Shown here piece by piece: positions 36,531-45,653 of a stretch of DNA of 64,000 bases (position 1 is its first letter; every line of letters begins with the position of its first letter). This DNA comes from Smallanthus sonchifolius (taxonomy: Eukaryota; Streptophyta; Magnoliopsida; Asterales; Asteraceae). The translations under genes and the position numbers were made by a program. The notes under the pieces were generated by a model. The model had not been told where the DNA came from. It made no database searches and saw only the letters and a program-made list of their open reading frames with translations. The DNA lies in NCBI GenBank assembly GCA_023525975.1, contig CM042027.1, positions 10,807,001 through 10,871,000 on the forward strand, read 5' to 3'.

Positions 36531-36638
36531 CTTGGTTGGGAATCTTCTCGCGTACCGCGAGAAGGTGTAAATCTGGCGTATAAGCAGTCCCCTCGCGTAC
36601 CGCGAGGTTTTGTCAAAATCTCCCTCGCGTACCGCGAG
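36366..36638. repeat. Six copies of a CTCGCGTACCGCGAG hairpin in the U3
   Basis: Copies at 36366, 36398, 36515, 36547, 36592 and 36624 (first base of each). Each has a 6-bp stem CTCGCG/CGCGAG around TAC, and several have extra pairing outside. They are far more GC- and CpG-rich than the surroundings. The other LTR has four copies. Confidence 0.92.
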
Positions 36639-36685
36639 GGAGTGAAATTTTGAATTTTTCTTTTCTTTTTATTTTGGGTGTTACA

Positions 36686-36699
36686 TCCTCCCCTCCTTT
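36686..36699 (-). other. Polypurine tract of the nested chromovirus
   Basis: Minus-strand AAAGGAGGGGAGGA directly abuts the 3' LTR. Confidence 0.85.
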
Positions 36700-36721
36700 A
36701 GAATAATCTCGTCCTCGAGAT

Positions 36722-39700
36722 TCATTGAAAGAGATGTGGATACTTTTTGCGCATTTCTGACTCAAGTTCCCAAGTATATTCTGGGCCACGCCTGGAGTCC
36801 CATCTTATTTTGACTAACGCCAATTGCTTTCGTTTAAGCTTTTTGATTTGTCGGTCTTCAATTTGTAACGGGCGTTCGATGAATTTGAGCTTTTCATTTA
36901 CTTCCACATCTTGTAAAGGCATAAGCAAGGATTCATCAGCTAAACACTTACGTAGGTTTGATACATGGAATACATCGTGTACTCCACCCATCTCTACTGG
37001 TAGTTCAAGCTGATAGGCAACAGGTCCGATTTGTTTAATGATTTTGAAAGGTCCAACAAAACGTGGACTTAACTTTCCTTTCTTTCCGAAACGAATAACA
37101 CCTTTCCAAGGTGAAACTTTTAATAACACCTTGTCACCGAATTGGAATTCTAACGGCTTTCTTCGTTTATCTGCATAACTTTTCTGTCGATCTCGAGCCG
37201 CTTTTAAACGTTCACGTATTTGTAATACTTTATCAGTGGTTTCTTGGACTATCTCTGGTCCTGATAACTGATTTTCTCCGATATCTGACCAACATACAGG
37301 CGTTCGACATTTCCGTCCGTACAATGCTTCAAATGGTGCGGCCTGAATACTTGTGTGATAACTATTGTTGTATGAGAATTCCATTAGAGGTAAATGATCA
37401 TCCCAATTACCTCCAAAGTCTATCACACAGGCTCGGAGCATATCTTCTAGGGTTTGTATGGTTCTTTCGCTCTGCCCATCAGTTTGTGGATGATAAGCAG
37501 TGCTAAGATTCAATCGAGTTCCTAGAGCTGTTTGAAAACTTTGCCAGAATCGAGATGTGAAGCGACTATCTCTATCTGACACTATGGATAGAGGCACACC
37601 ATGTAACGTTACAATTTCATTAACGTAAATTTGCGCCATTTTGTCCATACTCATGGTGTCCTTGATAGATAGAAAGTGAGCTGATTTGGTTAAACGGTCA
37701 ATGATAACCCAGATTGCATTATTTCCACGAGTGGTTCGAGGAAGTTTTGTAATAAAGTCCATAGTTATCAGTTCCCATTTCCAAACTGGTAATTCTAACT
37801 GTTGCAATAATCCAGCTGGCTTTTGGTGTTCGGCTTTGACTTTGGAACAAGTCAAACATTTTGCTATGTAGATAGCAATGTTCTTTTTCATACCAATCCA
37901 CCAGTAACTTTCTTTGAGGTTCTTGTACATTTTATCACTTCCTGGGTGCATGGTGTATTTGGACTTGTGTGCTTCTTCGAGGATTCGCTCTCGAAGATCA
38001 CCTGTAACTGGTACCCAAATACGTTTATTCATGCGAAGGATATTATCTTCTCCTTTGATCAGTAAATCAAGCATTCCTTTCATTCCTTCTTTTTCAAAGT
38101 TACCTTCCTTCAAAGCTAACTCTTGTGCCTCTTTTAACTGACTTACAAGATCAATTTGTAGTTCAAGTCTGAGAGAACGTACTCTCTTTGGCTTGACATT
38201 TTCTTTTCGGCTCAAGGCATCTGCTACTACATTTGCCTTTCCTTCATGATAACAAATTTCACAATCATAATCATTCAGGATTTCCATCCATCTTCTTTGT
38301 CTCATATTTAACTCCTTCTGGCTAAATATGTACTTGAGACTTTTATGATCAGTGTGGATTGTGAACTTAACCCCATAGAGATAGTGTCGCCATAACTTCA
38401 AAGCAAAGATTATAGCGCCCAACTCTAGATCGTGGGTTGAGTAGTTTTTCTCATGAATTTTCAACTGACGAGATGCATAAGCAATGACTTTCTTGCGTTG
38501 CATTAATACGCAACCTAAACCAGTATGTGAGGCGTCGCAGTAAACTACGAAGTCTTCAATACCATCTGGTAAAGATAGAATAGGTGCGTTTGTCAGTTTT
38601 TGTTTCAAAGTTTCAAAAGATTCAGATTATTTGGGTCCCCATTCGTATTTTACAGATTTCCGAGTTAGGGATGTGAGTGGGATTGCTATACGAGAAAAAT
38701 TTTGAATGAACCGGCGGTAATATCCCGCTAATCCCAGAAAACTACGAATTTCGGTGGGTGACTTGGGAATTTCCCATTTGGATATAGCTTCGATTTTTGA
38801 AGGATCTACTTGAATTCCGTTCACGTTGATGACATGACCAAGAAATTGTACTTCCGTTAACCAAAATTCGCATTTGGAAAACTTAGCATATAATTTCTCT
38901 TTTCAAAGAAGTTCAAGTATGGTTCGAAGATGAGTTTCGTGTTCAACTTGGGTTTTGGAATAAATAAGTATGTCATCAATAAAAACTATGACAAACTCAT
39001 CTAAATAGGGTTTACAGACACGATTCATCATGTCCATGAATGCGGCAGGAGCATTTGTAAGTCCAAATGGCATAACCGTGAACTCGAAATGTCCATACCG
39101 TGTTCGAAATGCAGTTTTCGAGATATCGTTATCATGCACTTTCAACTGATGATAACCTGAACGAAGATCGATCTTTGAAAAATGACAAGCTCCTTGGAGT
39201 TGATCGAATAAATCGTCAATCCTTGGGAGTGGGTATCGGTTTTTAATGGTAACTTTATTTAATTCCCGATAATCAATACACATGCGCATTGATCCGTCTT
39301 TCTTCTTAACAAAGAGAATTGGAGCTCCCCAGGGTGAAGAACTTGGTTGGATAAAACCTTTCTCAAGAAGTTCATCCAATTGTTTCTTGAGTTCTGCCAT
39401 TTCTGTGGGTGCCAGTCTGTACGGGGATTTGGCAATTGGAGTTGCACCAGGTACAAGGTTGATTCGAAATTCTACCTCTCGTTCTGGTGGTAATCCAGGC
39501 AGTTCTTCAGGAAAAATGTCTGGAAATTCAGATACTACATGTACTGATTCTATCTTCTTCTCCTTTTCCAAGGCAGTAATTGATACCAGATATCCTTTTC
39601 TTAAGCACTTGGTTGCTTTAAGTATGGAGATTATCTGGATAGGTTTTGTGGGTTTATCACCTTGGATAGTTAGAGTTTTGTTTGTTGGTGTAACGAGTTT

Positions 39701-41320
39701 TACAACTTGTTGATTACAAAGGATTTCGGCTTGGTTATTGGATAACCAATCCATCCCCAAAACAATGTCAAAGCCAGTTATTGACATTGGTAACAATTGT
39801 ACTGGGATAGTGAAACCAGCCAATGTAATGTAACAATTGTTTAGTGATTGGGATATTTTTATCAAATCACCGTTCGCTGTTTCTACTTCATATGTTTCAG
39901 CTAAGGGACTTAATGGTTCGTTTAATAGATTACAGAAATTATAATCTATAAAACTCCGGTTCGCACCTGAGTCAAATAAGACCTTAGCATAAACATTATT
40001 AAGAAGAAACGTACCGGTAATTATGTCCGGCGTTCTCTCAGCTTGATTAGCATTCATGACAAATGCTCGCACGATCTTTTTGGTTTCTGGAGTTATCTTA
40101 ACTCCTGATCCTCCAGCTCCTCTGGTCTTTGCAAACTTAGGGCAATTAGTGCTGATGTGCCCCAGCTCTCCACAATTGAAACAAGTAATCATTCCCTTTT
40201 TCTTGAAGCAATTCTCAGTAGTGTGACCTGAGACCTTGCAATGATTACAGAATGGAGTTTCAAAAACACACTTTCCACTATGCCTGCGTCCGCACGTTTT
40301 GCATGGTGGATTGTTAAATGGTAACCCCTTTTGCCCAAAGTTCTTGCTAAATCTTTTGGCCTCGGGTTTTGATTTTATAGAGGATTCGACTTTCTTCTTT
40401 TCCTCTATATTTCTGATTAGTCCAGCCGTCATGGTACCGGTCAGCTCTACGGTGGACTCAATGGTTTTTGGTGAGACAACCTTCACCAAATCACGGATCT
40501 CTGGAACTAAACCGTAAATATATCGAGTTATGAGAACCGACTCGGGTTTAGCCAGGTGAGGTGCCAAACGGGCATATTCAAAAAATTTGGTAGTATACTC
40601 TCGATCATTGGTACCCACCATCCTGTGATCCAAAAATTTCCTTTCAGCTTGTTCTTTCTCATTCTTGGGGCAAAATTTCCTTTTCACCTTTGCTCGGAAT
40701 TCTTTCCAATCCATAGCATTGGTCTTTCTCCTCCCTTTGGCAGAAATGATTGAATTCCACCATTCCAACGCTTCATTTTTGAAGGAGTTTGAAGCATACA
40801 GTACTTGATCTTTCTTAGCACACTTGCTAATTGCTATTACTGACTCCATCTTCTCTAGCCAGTGAAGAGTAGCAATACCGCCTTCGGTGCCCTTAAATTC
40901 ATAAGGTTTACAGTCCTGAAAGGTTTTGTAAGAACACTCCTTGTGTTTATACCTTTTTGTTTCATTTTCTTCTTCTGAGCTCTCACTGCTTAGATTTAAC
41001 GATTCTTCAGATTCAGAATACTTATTGCTTGATGTTCTGGATCTTTTCGAGGTTTGAGGTTTACGAGAGCTTGCTACTTGCTCTGTGTGGGTTTTCGAAG
41101 GGTTTTCCATTCTTTTTGAAGGAAGAGTTACGTGGCTTGGAGTTTTGATGTTTTCTTGTACTTCCTTTATTATGGCAGGAAGCATTTCTTTAATGCTTTG
41201 TTTGACCAGTTGTTGCAATTCTGGTTGTTGAGTAGCTATTTCAGGATTATTATTAATTTCTTTTCCTTTTTCCTTGGTAATGTAGGTAGCTGGACCGCTA
41301 TTGTTATTTTGTTGAGACAT
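36722..41320 (-). pseudogene. Chromovirus gag-pol polyprotein with two in-frame stops
   Basis: One continuous frame of 1533 codons from the ATG at 41320 to the stop at 36722, broken by TGA at 38905-38903 and TAA at 38629-38627; no frameshift is seen. Gag: charged N-terminus, capsid-like helical region, then zinc knuckles CNHCKVSGHTTENC and CFNCGELGHISTNC, with an extra CKTCGRRHSGKC. Protease: LFDSGANRSF. Reverse transcriptase: CIDYRELNKVTIKNRYPLPR and VFIDDILIYS. RNase H: YCDASHTGLGCVL and THDLELGAI-type motifs. Integrase: TMDFITKLP, SIVSDRDSRF and HPQTDGQSERTIQTLEDML supply the D, D and E residues. A chromodomain-like tail follows. The first stop falls within RT after the catalytic motif, the second between RT and RNase H. 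The copy probably cannot make a full polyprotein. Confidence 0.93.
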
Positions 41321-41462
41321 CTAAGAATACAAGACAAGAATTTGGGTCAAAATTTGAAGTTTATTATCGCTTAAACTTCATCTATTTGTTACAAATACAG
41401 AAATATAGATATGCATCTATATCACTTAAAGTTAGCTAATTATACAAATACTATCATTAACT

Positions 41463-42269
41463 TTAATCGAGTAGCACATCTCCCAAATCTTGATAGAATC
41501 TCCCCAGGGTCTCGGTCATAGCACCCTTCTGGATCAACTGATCTGCCACCCATTGTTCTGCGTACTTCCTGTCTTCCTGGGCTAGTTCGTAGTCAAATAT
41601 AGTTTGTTCATTCTGGACTACAACTTGTCTGGTGAAGAACAGCTCAGCACGTAGATCGTCAGCTTCTCTAAGAGCACGATCGAGGTGTTCATCAATTGAT
41701 TTTGGCAGTTCATCATGGTATCCATAACAAGGAGGTGGTTCCCTGTGTCCCATCCTAAGATCGTGATATGCTGAGTTAACAGACCACACGACTTTTCCGT
41801 CGGTTGCATACTGACGTCCATCGGAGGGATCTACATAGAAGAAAGGTTCCTTGAAAACGGGATGTTCTGGAATAGGATCAAAGAAATACTTTCCACCACT
41901 GCCTTCACAAACGGCAGCCTTGTCGGATTCAGAAATCGAATGTGGAGTTTCTTCACTTGGACTGGGTGGATGTTCTTGAATTGTTCCGGTAGGGTATACT
42001 ATGTCTAACGATTGAGGTAGTGGCATAGATGTCATAACAGGACGTAAAGATTCTCTTGAATCTTCCATTTCCACTGAATACTCTGATTCTTCCCTCAGAG
42101 GTTCAAGCCTTGCTTGAGTCTGCTCCACTTGTTCTGCGACCATTCTGTTCCAATTCTCCGGGGTCGGCAGGTAGTGGATATAATCGTCATATCTTGGTAC
42201 TACTTGATTAGATGATTCTCCAGGGAAGTAGTTTGGGTAATTATAAGGATAATAGTATGGATCTGACAT
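41463..42269 (-). CDS. Extra 268-codon ORF upstream of gag in the nested chromovirus
   Basis: Intact frame from ATG 42269 to a stop at 41463, lying 115 bases after the primer site and 142 bases before the gag ATG, on the same strand. The N-terminus is rich in Tyr and Pro (MSDPYYYPYNYPNYFPGESS). The middle is acidic and Ser/Pro-rich. One compact part (FDPIPEHPVFKEPFFYVDP, then DGRQYATDGKVVWSVNSAYHD) looks folded. The C-terminal third is helical and probably coiled coil (DRALREADDLRAELFFTRQV). It has no zinc knuckle or enzymatic motif. I do not recognise a function. Its lack of stops, while pol has two, suggests recent selection or simple chance. Confidence 0.75.
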   Translation of the reverse strand: MSDPYYYPYNYPNYFPGESSNQVVPRYDDYIHYLPTPENWNRMVAEQVEQTQARLEPLREESEYSVEMEDSRESLRPVMTSMPLPQSLDIVYPTGTIQEHPPSPSEETPHSISESDKAAVCEGSGGKYFFDPIPEHPVFKEPFFYVDPSDGRQYATDGKVVWSVNSAYHDLRMGHREPPPCYGYHDELPKSIDEHLDRALREADDLRAELFFTRQVVVQNEQTIFDYELAQEDRKYAEQWVADQLIQKGAMTETLGRFYQDLGDVLLD

Positions 42270-42383
42270 CCTGTAATTTATTGGTTATGTTAAAGGCATC
42301 TTCCTATCGTTTGTTCAGTAGGCACAACTATTGGTTAAAGCTAAGATACTATCATACAAGTATCTAATTTTGCTAAAACCCTT

Positions 42384-42402
42384 AAATGCGGCTCTGATAC
42401 CA
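42384..42402 (-). other. Primer-binding site of the nested chromovirus, tRNA-iMet type
   Basis: Minus-strand TGGTATCAGAGCCGCATTT lies three bases inside the 5' LTR. Both nested elements therefore use the same primer tRNA. Confidence 0.9.
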
Positions 42403-42405
42403 ACC

Positions 42406-43902
42406 TGTCACAACCCCGGGCTACCCCTGCCCGGGCGTCGCGAGACAACGCTGGTATCTGAATGCGGTCACATATATTTGGGCAGCGGAAGTCTTTGTTT
42501 TTACTTGATGCCTTTTTGTAATGAAATGTAATGTAAATAACCTCAAGGGTTAATTCTATACATTTGTCAAAACTTGGGATCCACGTCCCTTTTCATTTCA
42601 TGATAATAGACATTCAAAAGTCTATTATATAATGTACATCTGCTGAATTAATTTACATAATACAAGCCATTTAAAATGTCTAGGATCTATGTCCGTTCCA
42701 ACATTTGGTCTTGTATTAGTCTGCCACAGGGATTTAAATATGCCTAAAGATCTTGTCTTTACTGCACCACCCTGAATTTAATGATTTCTTTCACTACCTG
42801 TGAAAAACGTTTTGAAAATGAACATCAGCATAAAGCCGGTGAATCACATTTAACTGACACGAAAATGATTTCTAACATAAACCAAATTAAAGCCTTTAAG
42901 CACGTTTTTGTATGGTAAATCTACACATTCAGCAGTCTATTTCACCTGAAGTATATACCACCTACATACACTGGGTTAACTGCCATGGGGTCAACTGGCT
43001 GAGCGCTATGTCTCAGACTGATAGCCTATTCCCAGGGTGATGATGCTAAGAACCTTGTTCTTAGTCTTACATGATACTCAGGAACTCGTCCCTCGTATAA
43101 TCTGCTAAGGAAACCCATCCTTAGTCTTATGATTTCCCATTACATGATCTGTACCCAGCCACGGACCGGACTTTCACCCGTCACATGTATACCATTTGAT
43201 CAAATCTACGTATGCTTATGGCCTGAATGCTATCACGTAGATTACCCTTATGATTAAAGCATTTAATTTGTTTCATGCCGTTTTCGTAAATAAAATGGTT
43301 TTATCGTTTGAAAAGCGTTAAACGTGTTCACCTTGATTTTGATGGCTGGTAGGGTTGTAGGCTTCGGAATTTGAGCAGAACCTCGACACGTTTCTTCCTA
43401 GGGAAGACACGATTAACGAGAATATATATGAGAGAATATATATATAATTGCGGCTATATATATATGAATAGTTTTAACGATACCTACTTTGCGGGATTTG
43501 GACAGAACTACGGCTTGAGTTGGGTGTCGTAGGATTCTTGAACAGCGCTTCGGGACGTTGTGGAGTTTTGAGAGATCGGGTTTGTGTGAAACGAATGTTT
43601 GGAAACTGTACAGAATTTCAATCCCGTTGAAGGCCTTTTATAGGCTGGAATTCCGGTCCCTCGCGTACCGCGAGACCGGCCAAGGAAATCCCTCGCGTAC
43701 CGCGAGAGGATGAGGTGTCACGAACGGTGCTGAGTCAGCATGACACGTGGCGGCTGATGGCAAGGGTGAATGACACGTGTTTTCTGGCCCTGACGCGTGT
43801 ACTATTCCCTCGCGTACCGCGAGGTTTTGTCAAAATCTCCCTCGCGTACCGCGAGGGAGTGAAATTTTGAATTTTTCTTTTCTTTTTATTTTGGGTGTTA
43901 CA
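42406..43902 (-). repeat. 5' LTR of the nested chromovirus (1497 bp)
   Basis: Matches 35112-36685 but is 77 bp shorter. The missing segment lies between hairpin copies 3 and 5 of the longer LTR, which have been fused into one at about 43808-43822. Confidence 0.94.
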
Positions 43903-43907
43903 TAAAT

Positions 43908-44245
43908 TCTTAATCTTGAAACTTATACTTAGATTCTTAATCTTGAAACTATACTTGAATTCTTAGTCTTGAAACTTATACTTGGATTCTTAGTCTTGAA
44001 ACTTATACTTGGATTCTTAGTCTTGAAACTTATACTTGGATTCTTAATCTTGAAACTTATACTTGGATTCTTAGTCTTGAAACTTATACTTGGATTCTTA
44101 GTCTTGAAACTTATACTTGGATTCTTAATCTTGAAACTTATACTTGGATTCTTAGTCTTGAAACTTATACTTGGATTCTTAGTCTTGAAACTTATACTTG
44201 GATTCTTAATCTTGAAACTTATACTTGGACTCTTAGTCTTGAAAA
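43908..44245. repeat. 27-bp minisatellite, right array (about 12 units) with 81-bp higher-order pattern
   Basis: Continuation of the left array beyond the nested element. Most units here read TTGGATTC instead of TTGAATTC, and the terminal TTAGT/TTAAT variants alternate as GT-GT-AT triplets, giving an 81-bp higher-order period. Both-strand open frames (43929-44276, 43969-44283) are artefacts. Confidence 0.93.
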
Positions 44246-44760
44246 CTTGTTGTTTGACGTATTCTTGTTCAAACACAATTTAAACTATCCGATGTTTGAC
44301 GTATTCTTGTTCAAACACAATTTAAACTACTCCACGTTTGACGTATTCTTGTTCAAACATGATGAACGTACGAAACTTTAAACTACCCCATGTTTGACGT
44401 ATGCTTGTTCAAACATGATGAACGTATGAGACTTTAAGCCACTCCATGTTTGACGCATGCTTGTTCAAACCCGATGGACGTATAAGACTTTAAGCTACTC
44501 CATGTTTGACGTATGCGTGTTCAAACACGATGGACGTATAAGACTTTAAGCTACTCCATGTTTGACGTATGCTTGTTCAAACACGATGGACGTATAAGAC
44601 TTTTCCATGTTTGACGTATGCTTATTCAAACATGATGAACGTACAAGACTTTTAAACTACTCAAGGTTTGATGTATTCTTGATCAAACCCGAGGAAAGTG
44701 TAAAGACTCTAAACTACCCAATGATTGAAGTATTTCTTAATCAATCACGAGGAAACTTTG
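44246..44760. repeat. ~56-bp tandem repeat with internal inverted ends
   Basis: About eight diverged units, each containing GTTTGACGTATGCTTGTTCA followed by AAC (GTTTGA and TCAAAC form inverted ends around a 11-base loop), then GATGGACGTATAAGACTTTA and an AGCTACTCCAT-like linker. Units decay toward the right end (GATTGAAGTATTTCTTAATC variant near 44722). Confidence 0.88.
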
Positions 44761-45443
44761 AAACTCTAAATCTTGTCACATTCTTTTCCCTTTAAATCAT
44801 TTAACGACGTTTCTCTGAGGGACTCGTTAATTAATGATCACTCTTATGTGGAAACTCTAGTCGTGTCTTAAACAAATTCCTATACTTTTTCTTGATCCAC
44901 ACACAAATAGAAGGACCTATGCGGACTATACGACGATTTAAATGCTTGCGGGTGCACACGTAAGTATGAAAAATCGACGTATGGGAAAACATAGTAAACT
45001 CTGTCGTGTGCCATGATCTGAAACTTGTCATAAAGGAAAGCCACAGAACTTAGGTACCGTAGCAAATCCTTAGACGTATCAGGCGGCAAACTCAAATCAT
45101 TACACTATCGTCGAATCCATCCTAAGTGATGCAATCTCACTTGAAATCCTGAATGGAAATTCAGTAGATATTCTCTCAAATGCATTCCTAAAAACAAACC
45201 TGCATATATCTCAATGAAACTATATACTTCCTAGGGAAACTCTTGGCAACCATATACTTTGAAAACTTAGAAACTCGAGCGTAATCTTATTCCTGTCATT
45301 CCATCTCATTTAGAATTCTAAAACGTAACCTGTAGTTTACTCGGGAACATAAAGTATCTTTCTCATTATCCCGGTGCAGGACATGAACTTAAATAATGGA
45401 AAAACAGTAGATTTCCTACATTAATTTAGGGACGAAATTTCCT
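44761..45443. other. Non-coding internal region of the LARD-like element, right part
   Basis: AT-rich and without protein motifs. Two overlapping ~70-codon minus-strand frames (44831-45095) are probably chance. Confidence 0.5.
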
Positions 45444-45457
45444 AAAGTAGGGGAGAC
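45444..45457 (+). other. Polypurine tract of the LARD-like element
   Basis: AAAGTAGGGGAGAC directly precedes the 3' LTR, the expected site for plus-strand priming. Confidence 0.8.
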
Positions 45458-45621
45458 TGTAATATCCAAGATATTTCGACCTACCATTTGCACGTATTTC
45501 TAAATTAAAACTCAATTTCATATTTTCCCTAAAACTATAAATATTAATTCTTAGATTAATATATGATTAAGGAAAAGTAAATTACACTTAAAACATATAC
45601 GTATGTATATAAGAGTTTATA

Positions 45622-45653
<32 letters not shown>

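Larger units (their letters stand above)
35112..36685 (-). repeat. 3' LTR of the nested chromovirus (1574 bp)
   Basis: Full-length version, with six copies of a CTCGCGTACCGCGAG hairpin. It matches 42406-43902 except for a base change near 35176 and the 77 bp missing in the other copy. Confidence 0.94.
35112..43902 (-). mobile_element. Nested Ty3/gypsy chromovirus (Tekay/Del-like), minus strand
   Basis: On its own (minus) strand: 5' LTR 43902-42406, tRNA-iMet primer site 42402-42384, an extra ORF (42269-41463), gag-pol (41320-36722), polypurine tract 36699-36686 and 3' LTR 36685-35112. LTRs start TGTAACACCC and end TTGTGACA. The 5-bp duplication TAAAT is at 35107-35111 and 43903-43907. The integrase is followed by a chromodomain-like C-terminus (TWELESEMRKKYP), which places it with the chromoviruses; the Tekay/Del assignment is from memory of that motif. 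It sits in the minisatellite of the larger element in opposite orientation. The LTRs differ by one visible substitution and a 77-bp deletion, so the insertion is very young. Confidence 0.95.

Noticed and set aside
34484..44245. Regular short repeats that could suggest a CRISPR array
   Set aside because: Units are directly adjacent with no spacers, and this is a plant genome; it is a minisatellite.
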